Below are positions 1 through 5,536 of a stretch of 5,536 nt of DNA, one piece after another (the stretch's first letter is position 1; every line of letters starts with the position of its first letter). Under the pieces are notes generated by a model. That model was not told the DNA's origin. It saw nothing but the letters and a program-made list of their open reading frames with translations, and did not search any database. The DNA lies in the NCBI GenBank assembly GCA_016198645.1, contig JACQIE010000006.1, forward strand, positions 1 to 5,536, read 5' to 3'. This DNA is from Candidatus Aenigmatarchaeota archaeon (GTDB lineage Archaea; Aenigmatarchaeota; Aenigmatarchaeia; GW2011-AR5). Position numbers and translations under genes: made by a program.

Positions 1-2
1 AG

Positions 3-158
3 CTTCACACGCTCCCGAAGCGCGGCAAGAAGCGGTTCGTGAAGATCTGCCGTCGAGCTGCCCGCGTGATTTGCCTGACAACGCTCATGAAGAAGGAATT
101 GCTCTCGTGGGGTATTGACCGAAAAAAGGTGATCAAATCGCAGACTATATGCGCATAA
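3..158 (+). CDS. 3' fragment of a possible GT4-like glycosyltransferase, apparently truncated
   Basis: The frame is open from the window edge to TAA 156-158, giving about 51 residues. The stretch AARVICLTTLMKKELLSWGI followed by DRKKV resembles the end of the N-terminal Rossmann domain of GT4 glycosyltransferases, where a segment like 'ADRVIAVSEAMKEEL' is followed by 'GIPEEKI' and then a 'PNGVD' motif. Here the protein stops about 9 residues after the GIDRKKV segment, so the nucleotide-sugar-binding C-terminal domain with its E-x7-E motif is absent. The ORF overlaps the carB ATG (149) by 10 nt. If the assignment is right, this is a truncated or degraded gene, or a rearrangement boundary. It could also be the C-terminus of an unrelated basic protein. 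The assignment rests on a short resemblance judged by eye. Confidence 0.38.
   Translation, partial: LHTLPKRGKKRFVKICRRAARVICLTTLMKKELLSWGIDRKKVIKSQTICA
126..134 (+). promoter_or_regulatory. Shine-Dalgarno-like site upstream of carB
   Basis: AAGGTGATC matches the complement of the conserved archaeal 16S rRNA 3' end (GAUCACCU). It lies inside the preceding ORF. The spacing to the carB ATG at 149 is 14 nt, longer than the usual 5-10 nt, so its use is uncertain. No TATA box is evident immediately upstream of carB, which suggests carB is read from an upstream promoter together with the fragment before it. Confidence 0.4.
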
Positions 159-3100
159 AGAAAGTATTGTTGCTGGGCAGTGGCGCAAAGTGCTGAAAAG
201 CACGCGATTTCAAAATCGGAGAAGCGGGCGAATTCGACTACTCCGGTGCCCAGGCGATAAAATCCTTGAGAGAGGAAGGAATAGAAGTCGTGCTTATCAA
301 CCCCAATATAGCTACTATACAGACCGATTCAAAATTCACGGACCGCGTTTATTCCGTGCCGATAAAGCCGGCATTCGTGGAAAAAGTCATAGAGAAGGAG
401 AAGCCTGACGGGATACTGCTCGGTTTCGGCGGGCAGACTGCACTTAATTGCGGCATGGAGCTATATGAGAGCGGCGTGCTGCAAAAACACGGCGTGAAAG
501 TTCTCGGTACAGGCACGGAGAGTATAAGGAAGGCGAGCGACCGGGACTCGTTCAGGACGTTAATGCTGGAAAACGGCGTGCCCATACCTGTGAGCGAAAA
601 AGCCACGGACGTTGAAGGAGCTCTGGCTGCCGCCAAAACGATAGGATACCCCGTAATCGTGCGCGTTGCATACACGCTGGGCGGCTACGGCTCCGGCATA
701 GCATATAACGACTCGGAACTGAGGGAAATAGCATATCGCGGGCTGTCTTACAGCAGAATAAGGCAACTGCTCATAGAAGAATATCTGGACGGATGGAAGG
801 AGATAGAATACGAAATCGTCCGCGACTGCGAAGACAATTGCATCACGATATGCAACATGGAGAACGTGGACCCGATGGGCATCCATACCGGCGACTCGAT
901 TGTCGTCGCGCCGTCGCAGACGCTAAGCAACCGCGAGCATCAGGCTATGCGCACCACCGCGTTCAGGGTAGCCCGTACGCTTGGTATCGTGGGTGAATGC
1001 AACATCCAGTATGCCGTTGAACCGGAGACCGGCTCGTTCAAAGTAATAGAGGTGAACTCGCGGCTTTCGAGAAGCTCCGCCCTTGCGAGCAAGGCGACAG
1101 GCTATCCGATAGCCTACATAGCGGCGAAGCTTTCGCTGGGACATCCGTTGCGTGACTTGAAAAACAAAATAACCGATACGACCGCGTTCTTCGAGCCGGC
1201 GCTGGATTATGTCGCGGTCAAGATACCGCGATGGGACTTTGAAAAATTCAAAGGCGTTGACGTGACGCTCGGCCCGCAAATGAAATCCGTGGGCGAAGTC
1301 ATGGCGCTGGGGCGAACGTTTGAAGAAGCCCTGCAGAAGGCGGTGAGGATGCTGGACACCGGCAGCGAGCTTACGTCGCTTGACTGCCCCGCGAACGAGG
1401 AGAAGCTGCGCGTTCCGAATGAAAAAAGGATTTATTACATAGCTAACGCACTTAGGACTGAACGCGTCGGGAGCGTCGCTTCGCTCACGAAGATACACCC
1501 GTGGTTCATATACAAAATCAAAAATATCGTGGACGCGGAAAAGAACACGTCTCTTGATAAAGAGAACCTCCGCAAGCTGAAGAGGCTCGGGTTTTCCGAC
1601 GGGAGAATAGCCTCGCTTGCGGGCGTGGACGAAAGCGGCATCAGGGCGCTGCGCAAATCTTTCGGGATAACGCCTGTCGTGAAACGGATAGACACCGCGG
1701 CGGCGGAATGGGAAGCAAGGACGAACTATCTTTATCTCACATACTGGGGCAGCGAAGACGACATCGCCTTCGAGAAAAAGAAAAAAATAATCGTGCTGGG
1801 CTCCGGCTGTTACCGCATCGGCTCTTCCGTGGAATTCGACTGGTGCTGCGTCAACATGGCATGGGCAATGAAAAAATATGCGGACGAAATAATAATGATA
1901 AACTATAATCCCGAAACCGTCTCAACGAACTACGATACGGTGGACAAGCTTTACTTCGATGAATTGACGCTTGAACGGATACTGGACATAACGGACAAAG
2001 AAAATCCCGAAGGCGTCATAGTTTCAGTGGGCGGACAGATACCGAACAATCTCGCTTTGCCTCTGGCGCAGAACGGCGTCCGTATACTTGGCACGTCCGC
2101 GCAGAATATAGACAAGGCAGAGGACCGCGCCAAGTTCTCTTCGCTGCTCGACGGCATAGGCGTGAAACAGCCCGAATGGGCTACGTTGGGTAGCGTCGAA
2201 AGCGCGAATGCGTTTGCGCATCGGGTTCAATACCCCGTGCTTGCCCGGCCGTCTTACGTGCTGTCCGGCTCGGCGATGACGGTGATATTCGATGATGCGC
2301 AGCTTGAGGCTTACATGAATGGCGAAAGGGGAAAGAGCGTGACGCTTTCCAAATTCTTCACGGACGCTAAAGAGGTGGAGATAGACGGCGTGCGCGGGGG
2401 CGCGACTTACGTGGGCGCGATACTTGAACACATAGAGAACGGCGGCGTACACTCCGGCGACGCGACGATGGTGGTGCCCGCCGTGACGATAAGCGGGAAA
2501 ATGAAAGACATGCTGCGAGGCATAGCCGCGAAAGTTGCGGACGCGCTGGATATACGCGGGCCTTTCAACTTGCAATTTTTGGTGAAGAACGGCGACGCGT
2601 ACGTTATAGAGTGCAATGTCCGCTCGTCCCGCAGCATGCCTTTCGTGTCGAAAGCAACGGGACGGAATCTCATGGGCATAGCGGCGCGTGCCATCATGAA
2701 CGAGCGCATAAACGAAGAATACGCCGAGCCTTCACTGTATTGCGTGAAGTTCCCGCAGTTCTCCTTTACCCGCATGGGCGCCGACCCGCTCACGGGAGTG
2801 GAGATGGTGTCAACAGGCGAGGTGGCATGCTTCGGCTCCACGTTCGGCGAAGCTTTCATGAAAGCCGCCATGGCGGGCGACGTAAAAATCCCGAGTGACG
2901 ACTCTGCAATATTCGTCACGGTCGGCGGGGACAAGTCGCGGATAGAAGAGCCTGTACGGATGCTTTCAACAAGGTTCAGAATTTACGCAACCGACGCCAC
3001 GGCGGAATTTTTGCGCAGCAAAGGAATCAAGTGCACGACACTCTTCAAAGTGAACGAGGACAGGCAGCCGAATCTCCTTGATTACCTCATTGAAAAGAAA

Positions 3101-3283
3101 TTAGACATGGTGATAAACATTCCGAACCTGTCGCAGAACGCGCAGCAGGTTCTGAAAGACGAACGGCTTATAAGAAAGAAGGCTGCGGAGTTCGGCGTGC
3201 CGGTTATAACTAATATGGAATTACTGGATGCGAAGGCGCGCGTGCTTAGCACGATGAAAACGGAAGATTTCGTGAAGGTCTGA
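149..3283 (+). CDS. carB: Carbamoyl-phosphate synthase large subunit, first motif interrupted by an in-frame TGA
   Basis: This subunit makes carbamoyl phosphate from bicarbonate, ammonia supplied by CarA, and two ATP, feeding pyrimidine and arginine synthesis in the cytoplasm. Numbered after removal of the 21-nt insert, the protein is 1037 aa; E. coli CarB is 1073. Both synthetase halves are present. The first has the ATP-grasp loop YTLGGYGSG (about 168-176) and the metal-ligand motif EVNSRLSRSS (E294, N296). The second half begins with VLGSGCYRIGSSVEFDW (about 541) and has ECNVRSSRS (E814, N816). An MGS-like allosteric domain follows from about 915. The wording, for example NMENVDP followed by IHTGDSIVVAPSQTL, resembles Bacteroidota and eukaryotic CAD enzymes. 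The start is ATG 149 (MRIKKVLLLGSGA). TGA 194-196 then stops the frame, which resumes without shift at KIGEAGEFDYSG. Either splicing removes the insert, or the gene is a recent pseudogene, or the read is wrong. No carA is visible. Confidence 0.9.
189..209 (+). other. Candidate 21-nt bulge-helix-bulge (BHB) mRNA intron in carB
   Basis: Seen directly: the hairpin GTGCT/AGCAC (190-194 with 199-203) closes a GAAA tetraloop. Below it is a 3-nt bulge AAA (187-189) on the 5' strand, then a helix 183-186 with 204-207 (three GC/CG pairs plus a G-A mismatch), then a 3-nt bulge TTT (208-210) on the 3' strand, then G182-C211 and T181-A212. This is the order of an archaeal BHB splice site: inner intron helix, bulge, 4-bp central helix, bulge, outer exon helix. 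The archaeal endonuclease cuts after the second nucleotide of each 3-nt bulge, here after 188 and after 209. Joining these ends gives GSGAIKIGEAGEFDYSG, the expected CarB start. The excised 21 nt contains the in-frame TGA. The weak points are the G-A mismatch and an outer helix of only 2 bp. Splicing itself is inferred. Confidence 0.5.
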
Positions 3284-3292
3284 CGTCGCCGT

Positions 3293-3757
3293 TCAGCAAA
3301 TCTTACCACGATTCTTCACCAAAAATTTCTGGTGATATTCCTCGGCTTTCCAGAAGTCCGTGGCTTTCGCTATCTTTGTCGCGATTTTTCCGGCGAGTTT
3401 TTCCTGCTTTTCGGCGAGAGCCGACGTTGCCGCTTTTTTCTGCGCTTCTGTGAAATAGAAAATAACGGAACGGTATTGCGTCCCGACGTCAAGACCTTGG
3501 CGATTAACCTGCGTCGGATCGTGCATCTTCCAGAACATTTCCAGCAATTCCCCGTAAGAAATCTTTGGCGGGCCAAAGACGACGAGCACGGTTTCCGCGT
3601 GCCCCGTCGCGCCGGAGCACACGTCGCCGTAAGTGGGATTCTTCTTGTCGCCGCCCATGTAGCCGACCTCCGTAGAAACAACGCCCTTTACCTTGTCAAT
3701 CAGCGCCTGCGGCTTCCAGAAGCAGCCGGCGGCGAACGCGGCTTTTTGATGTTTCAT
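3293..3757 (-). CDS. msrA: Peptide methionine-S-sulfoxide reductase MsrA
   Basis: This 154-aa cytoplasmic enzyme reduces methionine-S-sulfoxide, free or in proteins, back to methionine. It is a full-length compact MsrA. It has the catalytic GCFW motif (C12), GYMGG (32-36), a CSGATGHAE segment with C47 and the conserved GHAE (52-55), HDPT (79-82), NRQG (85-88), DVGTQYRS (90-97) and the late YHQ motif (141-143). C47 or the terminal C154 could be resolving cysteines. The start is ATG 3757-3755, giving MKHQKAAFAAGCFW; extending the frame upstream would read through the tRNA. The ATG is only 2 nt after the tRNA-Gln 3' end, and no separate TATA box is visible within the tRNA, so msrA is probably co-transcribed with it. 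No Shine-Dalgarno site is possible outside tRNA sequence. The stop is 9 bp from the convergent carB stop. Confidence 0.95.
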   Translation of the reverse strand: MKHQKAAFAAGCFWKPQALIDKVKGVVSTEVGYMGGDKKNPTYGDVCSGATGHAETVLVVFGPPKISYGELLEMFWKMHDPTQVNRQGLDVGTQYRSVIFYFTEAQKKAATSALAEKQEKLAGKIATKIAKATDFWKAEEYHQKFLVKNRGKIC

Positions 3758-3759
3758 GA

Positions 3760-3832
3760 TAGCCCCGGGCGGATTCGAACCGCCGTATCCAGCTCCAGAG
3801 GCTGGCATCCTGGGCCACTAGACGACGGGGCT
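3760..3832 (-). tRNA. tRNA-Gln (CUG anticodon)
   Basis: The cloverleaf is complete and intronless. The acceptor stem is AGCCCCG with CGGGGCU, 7 perfect pairs including A1-U72. The D arm GUCU pairs with GGAU through GU wobbles. The anticodon stem CCAGC/GCUGG surrounds the loop CUCUGGA, giving anticodon CUG. A 4-nt variable loop is followed by T stem GGCGG/CCGCC around UUCGAAU. The discriminator is A73 and CCA is not encoded. A1-U72 is usual for archaeal tRNA-Gln, whereas bacterial ones typically start with U1-A72. The msrA ATG follows two nucleotides after A73. Confidence 0.97.
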
Positions 3833-3859
3833 TTGCTGCACTAAAAAGAGCGGGAAGAG

Positions 3860-3868
3860 TTTAAAAAT
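3860..3868 (-). promoter_or_regulatory. Archaeal-type TATA box for tRNA-Gln and probably msrA
   Basis: Read on the minus strand this is ATTTTTAAA, centred about 32 bp upstream of the tRNA 5' end. An archaeal initiator is expected some 26 bp from the TATA centre, placing the start about 6 nt before the mature tRNA. That is normal for a tRNA later trimmed by RNase P. No other promoter is evident before msrA. Confidence 0.6.
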
Positions 3869-3901
3869 CCCTGCTTTGTATGCCGTGCATATAGTAATTC
3901 G

Positions 3902-4015
3902 TCAAATGATTTTTAACGCATTTCCCAGAGAGTTTACATACTTGTGGAAGTTGTCTTTAGTCAGCTCCAGAGTTTCTGTGTTATCGTGTGAAAGCCCACG
4001 AAGTCCGCGTCCCAT
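3902..4015 (-). CDS. Doubtful 37-aa ORF downstream of the winged-helix gene
   Basis: The ORF begins MGRGLRGLSHDN and ends NSLGNALKII. It starts 6 nt after the stop of the winged-helix gene, in the same reading frame, with GGA positioned as a Shine-Dalgarno core 6 nt before the ATG. The spacing fits a second cistron. It could also be a C-terminal extension cut off by a TAA, or chance. A different frame over the same stretch (WDADFVGFHTITQKLWS) also looks protein-like, which weakens the case. No family is recognised, and there is no membrane segment or signal peptide. Confidence 0.25.
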   Translation of the reverse strand: MGRGLRGLSHDNTETLELTKDNFHKYVNSLGNALKII

Positions 4016-4021
4016 ACTTCC

Positions 4022-4264
4022 TTATCTACTATCCCGCAGCAGCTTGGAGCCGCCCTTGGTTATCAGGTAGCACGTCGAGCCGACGGGATTGATGACGGAT
4101 ACGAGGTCTTTCTCAACGAGGCTGCGCGCGGCAACGTCCAGAATACTCGCTGCGTTGCCGGAAGACGTTCTCGTCCGCATGAACTCGCGAAGCTCATTCT
4201 TCGTTATGAGCTGCGCTTCGCCTATCTTCTTCAACAGTTTCTCTTCCGCGGGCGTCAGCTTCAT
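4022..4264 (-). CDS. Small winged-helix DNA-binding protein
   Basis: This 80-aa, mostly helical protein looks like a single winged-helix domain. The first helix is TPAEEKLLKKIGEAQ. A probable helix-turn-helix follows: ITKNELREFMRTRTSSGN, then AASILDVAARSLVEKDLV. Residues VSVINPVGSTCYLITKGGSKLL form the beta-hairpin wing ending in the 'yxiTkkG' pattern common in archaeal MarR/ArsR-like regulators. It is therefore probably a transcriptional regulator, target unknown. I chose ATG 4264: a TTG start 27 nt upstream would lie at or before the TATA box, and the ATG start gives an almost leaderless mRNA. It is divergent from the SecB-like gene, with both promoters in 89 bp, so autoregulation or control of that neighbour is possible. 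No metal-binding cysteine cluster is present. Confidence 0.75.
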   Translation of the reverse strand: MKLTPAEEKLLKKIGEAQLITKNELREFMRTRTSSGNAASILDVAARSLVEKDLVSVINPVGSTCYLITKGGSKLLRDSR

Positions 4265-4290
4265 GTATACCACAAAAAATATGCTTTGCA

Positions 4291-4298
4291 ATTTTAAG
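4291..4298 (-). promoter_or_regulatory. Probable TATA box of the winged-helix gene
   Basis: Minus-strand CTTAAAAT is centred about 30 bp before the ATG at 4264, placing the start site 2-4 nt upstream of the ATG. The leader would be too short for a ribosome binding site. The match to the archaeal TATA consensus is moderate. Confidence 0.45.
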
Positions 4299-4317
4299 AC
4301 ATTAATGGGTGGGATAG

Positions 4318-4326
4318 GTATAAAAG
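4318..4326 (+). promoter_or_regulatory. Archaeal TATA box of the SecB-like gene
   Basis: GTATAAAAG, preceded by purine-rich GGGATAG that could act as the BRE, is a near-consensus archaeal promoter. Its centre is about 32 bp before ATG 4354, so transcription should start around 4348-4349 and leave a leader of about 5 nt. It lies only some 20 bp from the oppositely oriented TATA box of the winged-helix gene. Confidence 0.75.
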
Positions 4327-4353
4327 CGTTTTGATTGTATTACTGCTGATACC

Positions 4354-4761
4354 ATGCCGATAATGGGGTCGAATTTCAGTAAAATAGAAGCCGTGAACAA
4401 CGAGAAGAAGGTTTCGGGCGGGATGAACGTGAACGGCGCGCCGAAGATAGTGGGCGTCAGGAAGCACGATAAGGTTTTCGACATCAAGAACGTTCTTTCC
4501 ATAGATTATGTTTATGAAACCAAGTACGAGCCTGATGCCGGGCACGTGCGCATAGAGGGCGAGATGCTTTACAGCACGGAGAGGGCGGACCAGATAGTTT
4601 CCCTGTGGAGCAAGGAAAAGAAGCTTGACGACGACATGGCAGTTGACGTTCTGAACGCCATATTCAGGCAGTGCATCGCCAAGACCATCGAGATAGCAGC
4701 GGATTTGCGATTGCCGCCGCCGATAGAGTTCCCGAACGTGAAAAAGGAAGAGAAGAAGTAA
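4354..4761 (+). CDS. Conserved archaeal SecB-like protein
   Basis: This 135-aa soluble protein has no signal peptide or membrane segment. The first half is rich in beta-strand: KIVGVRKHDKVFDI, then LSIDYVYETKYEPDAGHVRI continuing EGEMLY. The second half has helices DQIVSLWSKEKKL and MAVDVLNAIFRQCIAKTIEI. It ends in LRLPPPIEFPNV and a lysine/glutamate tail. The layout of strands with a 'Y.P..g.i.i.G' segment, then W, then two helices ending in 'LPPPI..P', matches my recollection of an archaeal family annotated as SecB-like (the MJ0357 type). SecB-fold proteins bind unfolded preproteins, or act in other roles, for instance as toxin-antitoxin chaperones; the function here is unproven. ATG 4354 fits the TATA spacing; ATG 4363 is an alternative. 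The gene is monocistronic as far as visible. Confidence 0.7.
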   Translation: MPIMGSNFSKIEAVNNEKKVSGGMNVNGAPKIVGVRKHDKVFDIKNVLSIDYVYETKYEPDAGHVRIEGEMLYSTERADQIVSLWSKEKKLDDDMAVDVLNAIFRQCIAKTIEIAADLRLPPPIEFPNVKKEEKK

Positions 4762-4888
4762 ACTGCATTCATATTCTGCATGACGGCAAAGTCGTCCAGT
4801 TCCTAAACGTCCTCGTGGCGAGCATTGGATAAAAGCAGAAGGGCTTTCAGCGCACAGCCTGACGGTGCGGGTTCATTTTCGGCTTTAT

Positions 4889-4914
4889 TACGAGGAATCT
4901 TTGAATTCCTCGTA
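4889..4914. repeat. Perfect 10-bp inverted repeat / hairpin
   Basis: TACGAGGAAT and ATTCCTCGTA are perfect complements around the 6-nt loop CTTTGA. No T-run follows immediately on either strand, so it does not look like a classical terminator. It could be an operator, an RNA stem in the SecB-like 3' UTR, or part of a small RNA. The function is unknown. Confidence 0.55.
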
Positions 4915-5017
4915 TACCCAAGTAGTGAAAGTCTTTGTTGCACTTTTTGTCGTTTGGTTACGAAGCGCATTAAATCGCAGAGAACCGTTTCTTGAGCCAA
5001 TGACGATTAAACCGTGT

Positions 5018-5023
5018 TTTTAT
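5018..5023 (+). promoter_or_regulatory. Archaeal-type TATA box of the ECF sigma gene
   Basis: TTTATA, in the context GTTTTTATACC, is centred 25 bp upstream of ATG 5046. The predicted start is at or next to the ATG, giving a leaderless mRNA. No Shine-Dalgarno site at good spacing is evident. Confidence 0.6.
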
Positions 5024-5045
5024 ACCTTTCCGATAGAAGGTCGGT

Positions 5046-5536
5046 ATGCTATCTGTGACTCCATATACTTGCGGTGAAAAGCCGGATATAACAATCCTCT
5101 ACAGTGACTGCTTTCCGAGACTCGTGCATTATTTTGGCGGGAGGATAGGGCATAGGGCGTTTCCAAATCCTGAAGATATGGCGCAGGAAGTCTTCCTCCG
5201 CGCGTTAACGCATTACCCCGACTTCACAGGCAATGGCCAGCAAGCGGAGGCTTGGCTGTATACAATTGCAAGACACCTAATCATTGACACGGTTGAACGA
5301 GAAAAGCGCCGCCCAATGGCGCCTGCAGACGTATTGGATACACTACCATGCACTGGCGACGAGTATGAGCGAACAGAAAGCGAAATTGACGCGCAACTGG
5401 CGTTGTCCGCTGTAAAGGGGGTCTTGTCACCTCGTCAATTTGACGTTATAAGTTTGACGGCAGAGGAATTCACTCCCAATGAGATATCTAAAATGACCGG
5501 CTGCAACGGAGGCGCAGTCCGGCAGGCATTGTTTCA
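5046..5536 (+). CDS. ECF-type sigma-70 family protein, cut by the window end
   Basis: In bacteria, ECF sigma factors direct RNA polymerase to stress or envelope promoters through region 2 (-10) and region 4 (-35). At least 163 residues are visible. Region 2 has LYSDCFPRLVHYF (18-30), EDMAQEVFLRAL (43-54, the DxxQEvF signature) and WLYTIARHLIIDTVEREKRR (70-89). A variable linker of about 25 residues follows, then region 4: LALSAVKGVLSPRQFDVISL (118-137) and the helix-turn-helix FTPNEISKMTGCNGGAVRQA (142-161). Only the end of the last helix is missing. The start is fixed by in-frame TAG 5034-5036 just upstream. Nearby genes and promoters look archaeal, and archaea use TBP/TFB rather than sigma. 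The gene may be transferred, repurposed as a DNA-binding regulator, or on a misjoined contig. No anti-sigma gene is visible. Confidence 0.87.
   Translation, partial: MLSVTPYTCGEKPDITILYSDCFPRLVHYFGGRIGHRAFPNPEDMAQEVFLRALTHYPDFTGNGQQAEAWLYTIARHLIIDTVEREKRRPMAPADVLDTLPCTGDEYERTESEIDAQLALSAVKGVLSPRQFDVISLTAEEFTPNEISKMTGCNGGAVRQALF

Larger units (their letters stand above)
4762..5045. other. Intergenic region between the SecB-like gene and the sigma gene
   Basis: I recognise no gene in these 284 bp. The stretch holds a TATA-like GGATAAAAG (4827-4835), a 10-bp hairpin (4889-4914), a T5 run (4944-4948) that might terminate the SecB-like transcript, and the TATA box of the downstream gene. The weak TATA plus hairpin could mark a small RNA starting near 4857. 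I found no C/D-box signature (no RTGATGA). The open frames crossing it have no recognisable protein content. Confidence 0.5.

Noticed and set aside
194..196. Selenocysteine or reassigned TGA in carB
   Set aside because: The carB and msrA genes themselves end in TGA, arguing against global reassignment. The stop lies inside a 7-codon insert absent from the family motif, so decoding it would still leave a broken nucleotide-binding loop.
185..202. Translational bypassing (ribosome hopping) between matched GCA codons at 185 and 200
   Set aside because: Landing at the second GCA would leave an extra R-D-F before KIGEAG, so the family motif is not restored, unlike excision of 189-209.
923..2934. 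Long minus-strand open frames inside carB (923-1498, 2024-2575, 2407-2934)
   Set aside because: They are antisense shadows of a codon-biased gene, with arginine/histidine-rich or low-complexity products and no recognisable domains.
266..3283. carB starting at TTG 266
   Set aside because: This would remove the conserved GSG..KIGEAGEFDYSG strand-loop of the first synthetase half, which is clearly encoded just upstream in the same frame.
3332..3844. Plus-strand 170-codon frame over msrA and the tRNA
   Set aside because: It is antisense to an unambiguous MsrA and runs through the tRNA gene.
4764..4829. Protein-like frame just after the SecB-like stop (HDGKVVQFLNVLVASIG)
   Set aside because: It has no usable start codon and is open upstream only as a shadow of the SecB-like gene; possibly a gene remnant, but unsupported.
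4762..5045. C/D-box guide RNA in the intergenic region
   Set aside because: A CTGA occurs near 4859, but no RTGATGA box C or paired C'/D' boxes are present.
4865..5077. 70-codon plus-strand frame before the sigma gene
   Set aside because: It spans the hairpin and the sigma promoter and overlaps the sigma start, with no recognisable protein features.

Overview
The window looks archaeal, probably from a small-genome DPANN-type lineage. Four signs point that way. The tRNA-Gln has the archaeal A1-U72 pair and no encoded CCA. Clean TATA boxes sit about 25-32 bp upstream of start codons or of the tRNA, leaving little or no leader. A small protein resembles an archaeal SecB-like family. A candidate archaeal bulge-helix-bulge (BHB) splice motif lies in carB. 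Against a pure archaeal reading, the last gene is a bacterial-type ECF sigma factor, and CarB resembles the Bacteroidota/eukaryotic type. Lineage is an inference; no marker gene here settles it.

Layout. Positions 1-158 hold the tail of an ORF running in from outside, resembling the middle of a GT4 glycosyltransferase and ending abruptly. It overlaps the start of carB (149-3283), the large subunit of carbamoyl-phosphate synthase. carB is complete except that an in-frame TGA at 194-196 splits its first motif. The stop lies in a 21-nt insert, 189-209, flanked by two 3-nt bulges. Excising it at the canonical BHB positions restores the family motif exactly. Convergent to carB, with 9 bp between the stops, is msrA (3293-3757, minus). 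It starts 2 nt after the 3' end of tRNA-Gln(CUG) (3760-3832, minus); one TATA box appears to serve both.

Next comes a small winged-helix regulator (4022-4264, minus), followed by a doubtful 37-aa ORF. It is divergent from a SecB-like protein (4354-4761, plus), with a TATA box for each in the 89-bp gap. A 284-bp intergenic region with a strong 10-bp hairpin precedes an ECF sigma-70 family gene (5046 to the window end), which has its own TATA box 25 bp before the ATG.

The genes do not form one pathway: pyrimidine/arginine precursor synthesis, methionine sulfoxide repair, a tRNA, probable protein quality control or export, and regulation. The two strongest observations are the candidate 21-nt spliced intron in carB and the sigma factor behind an archaeal-type promoter.
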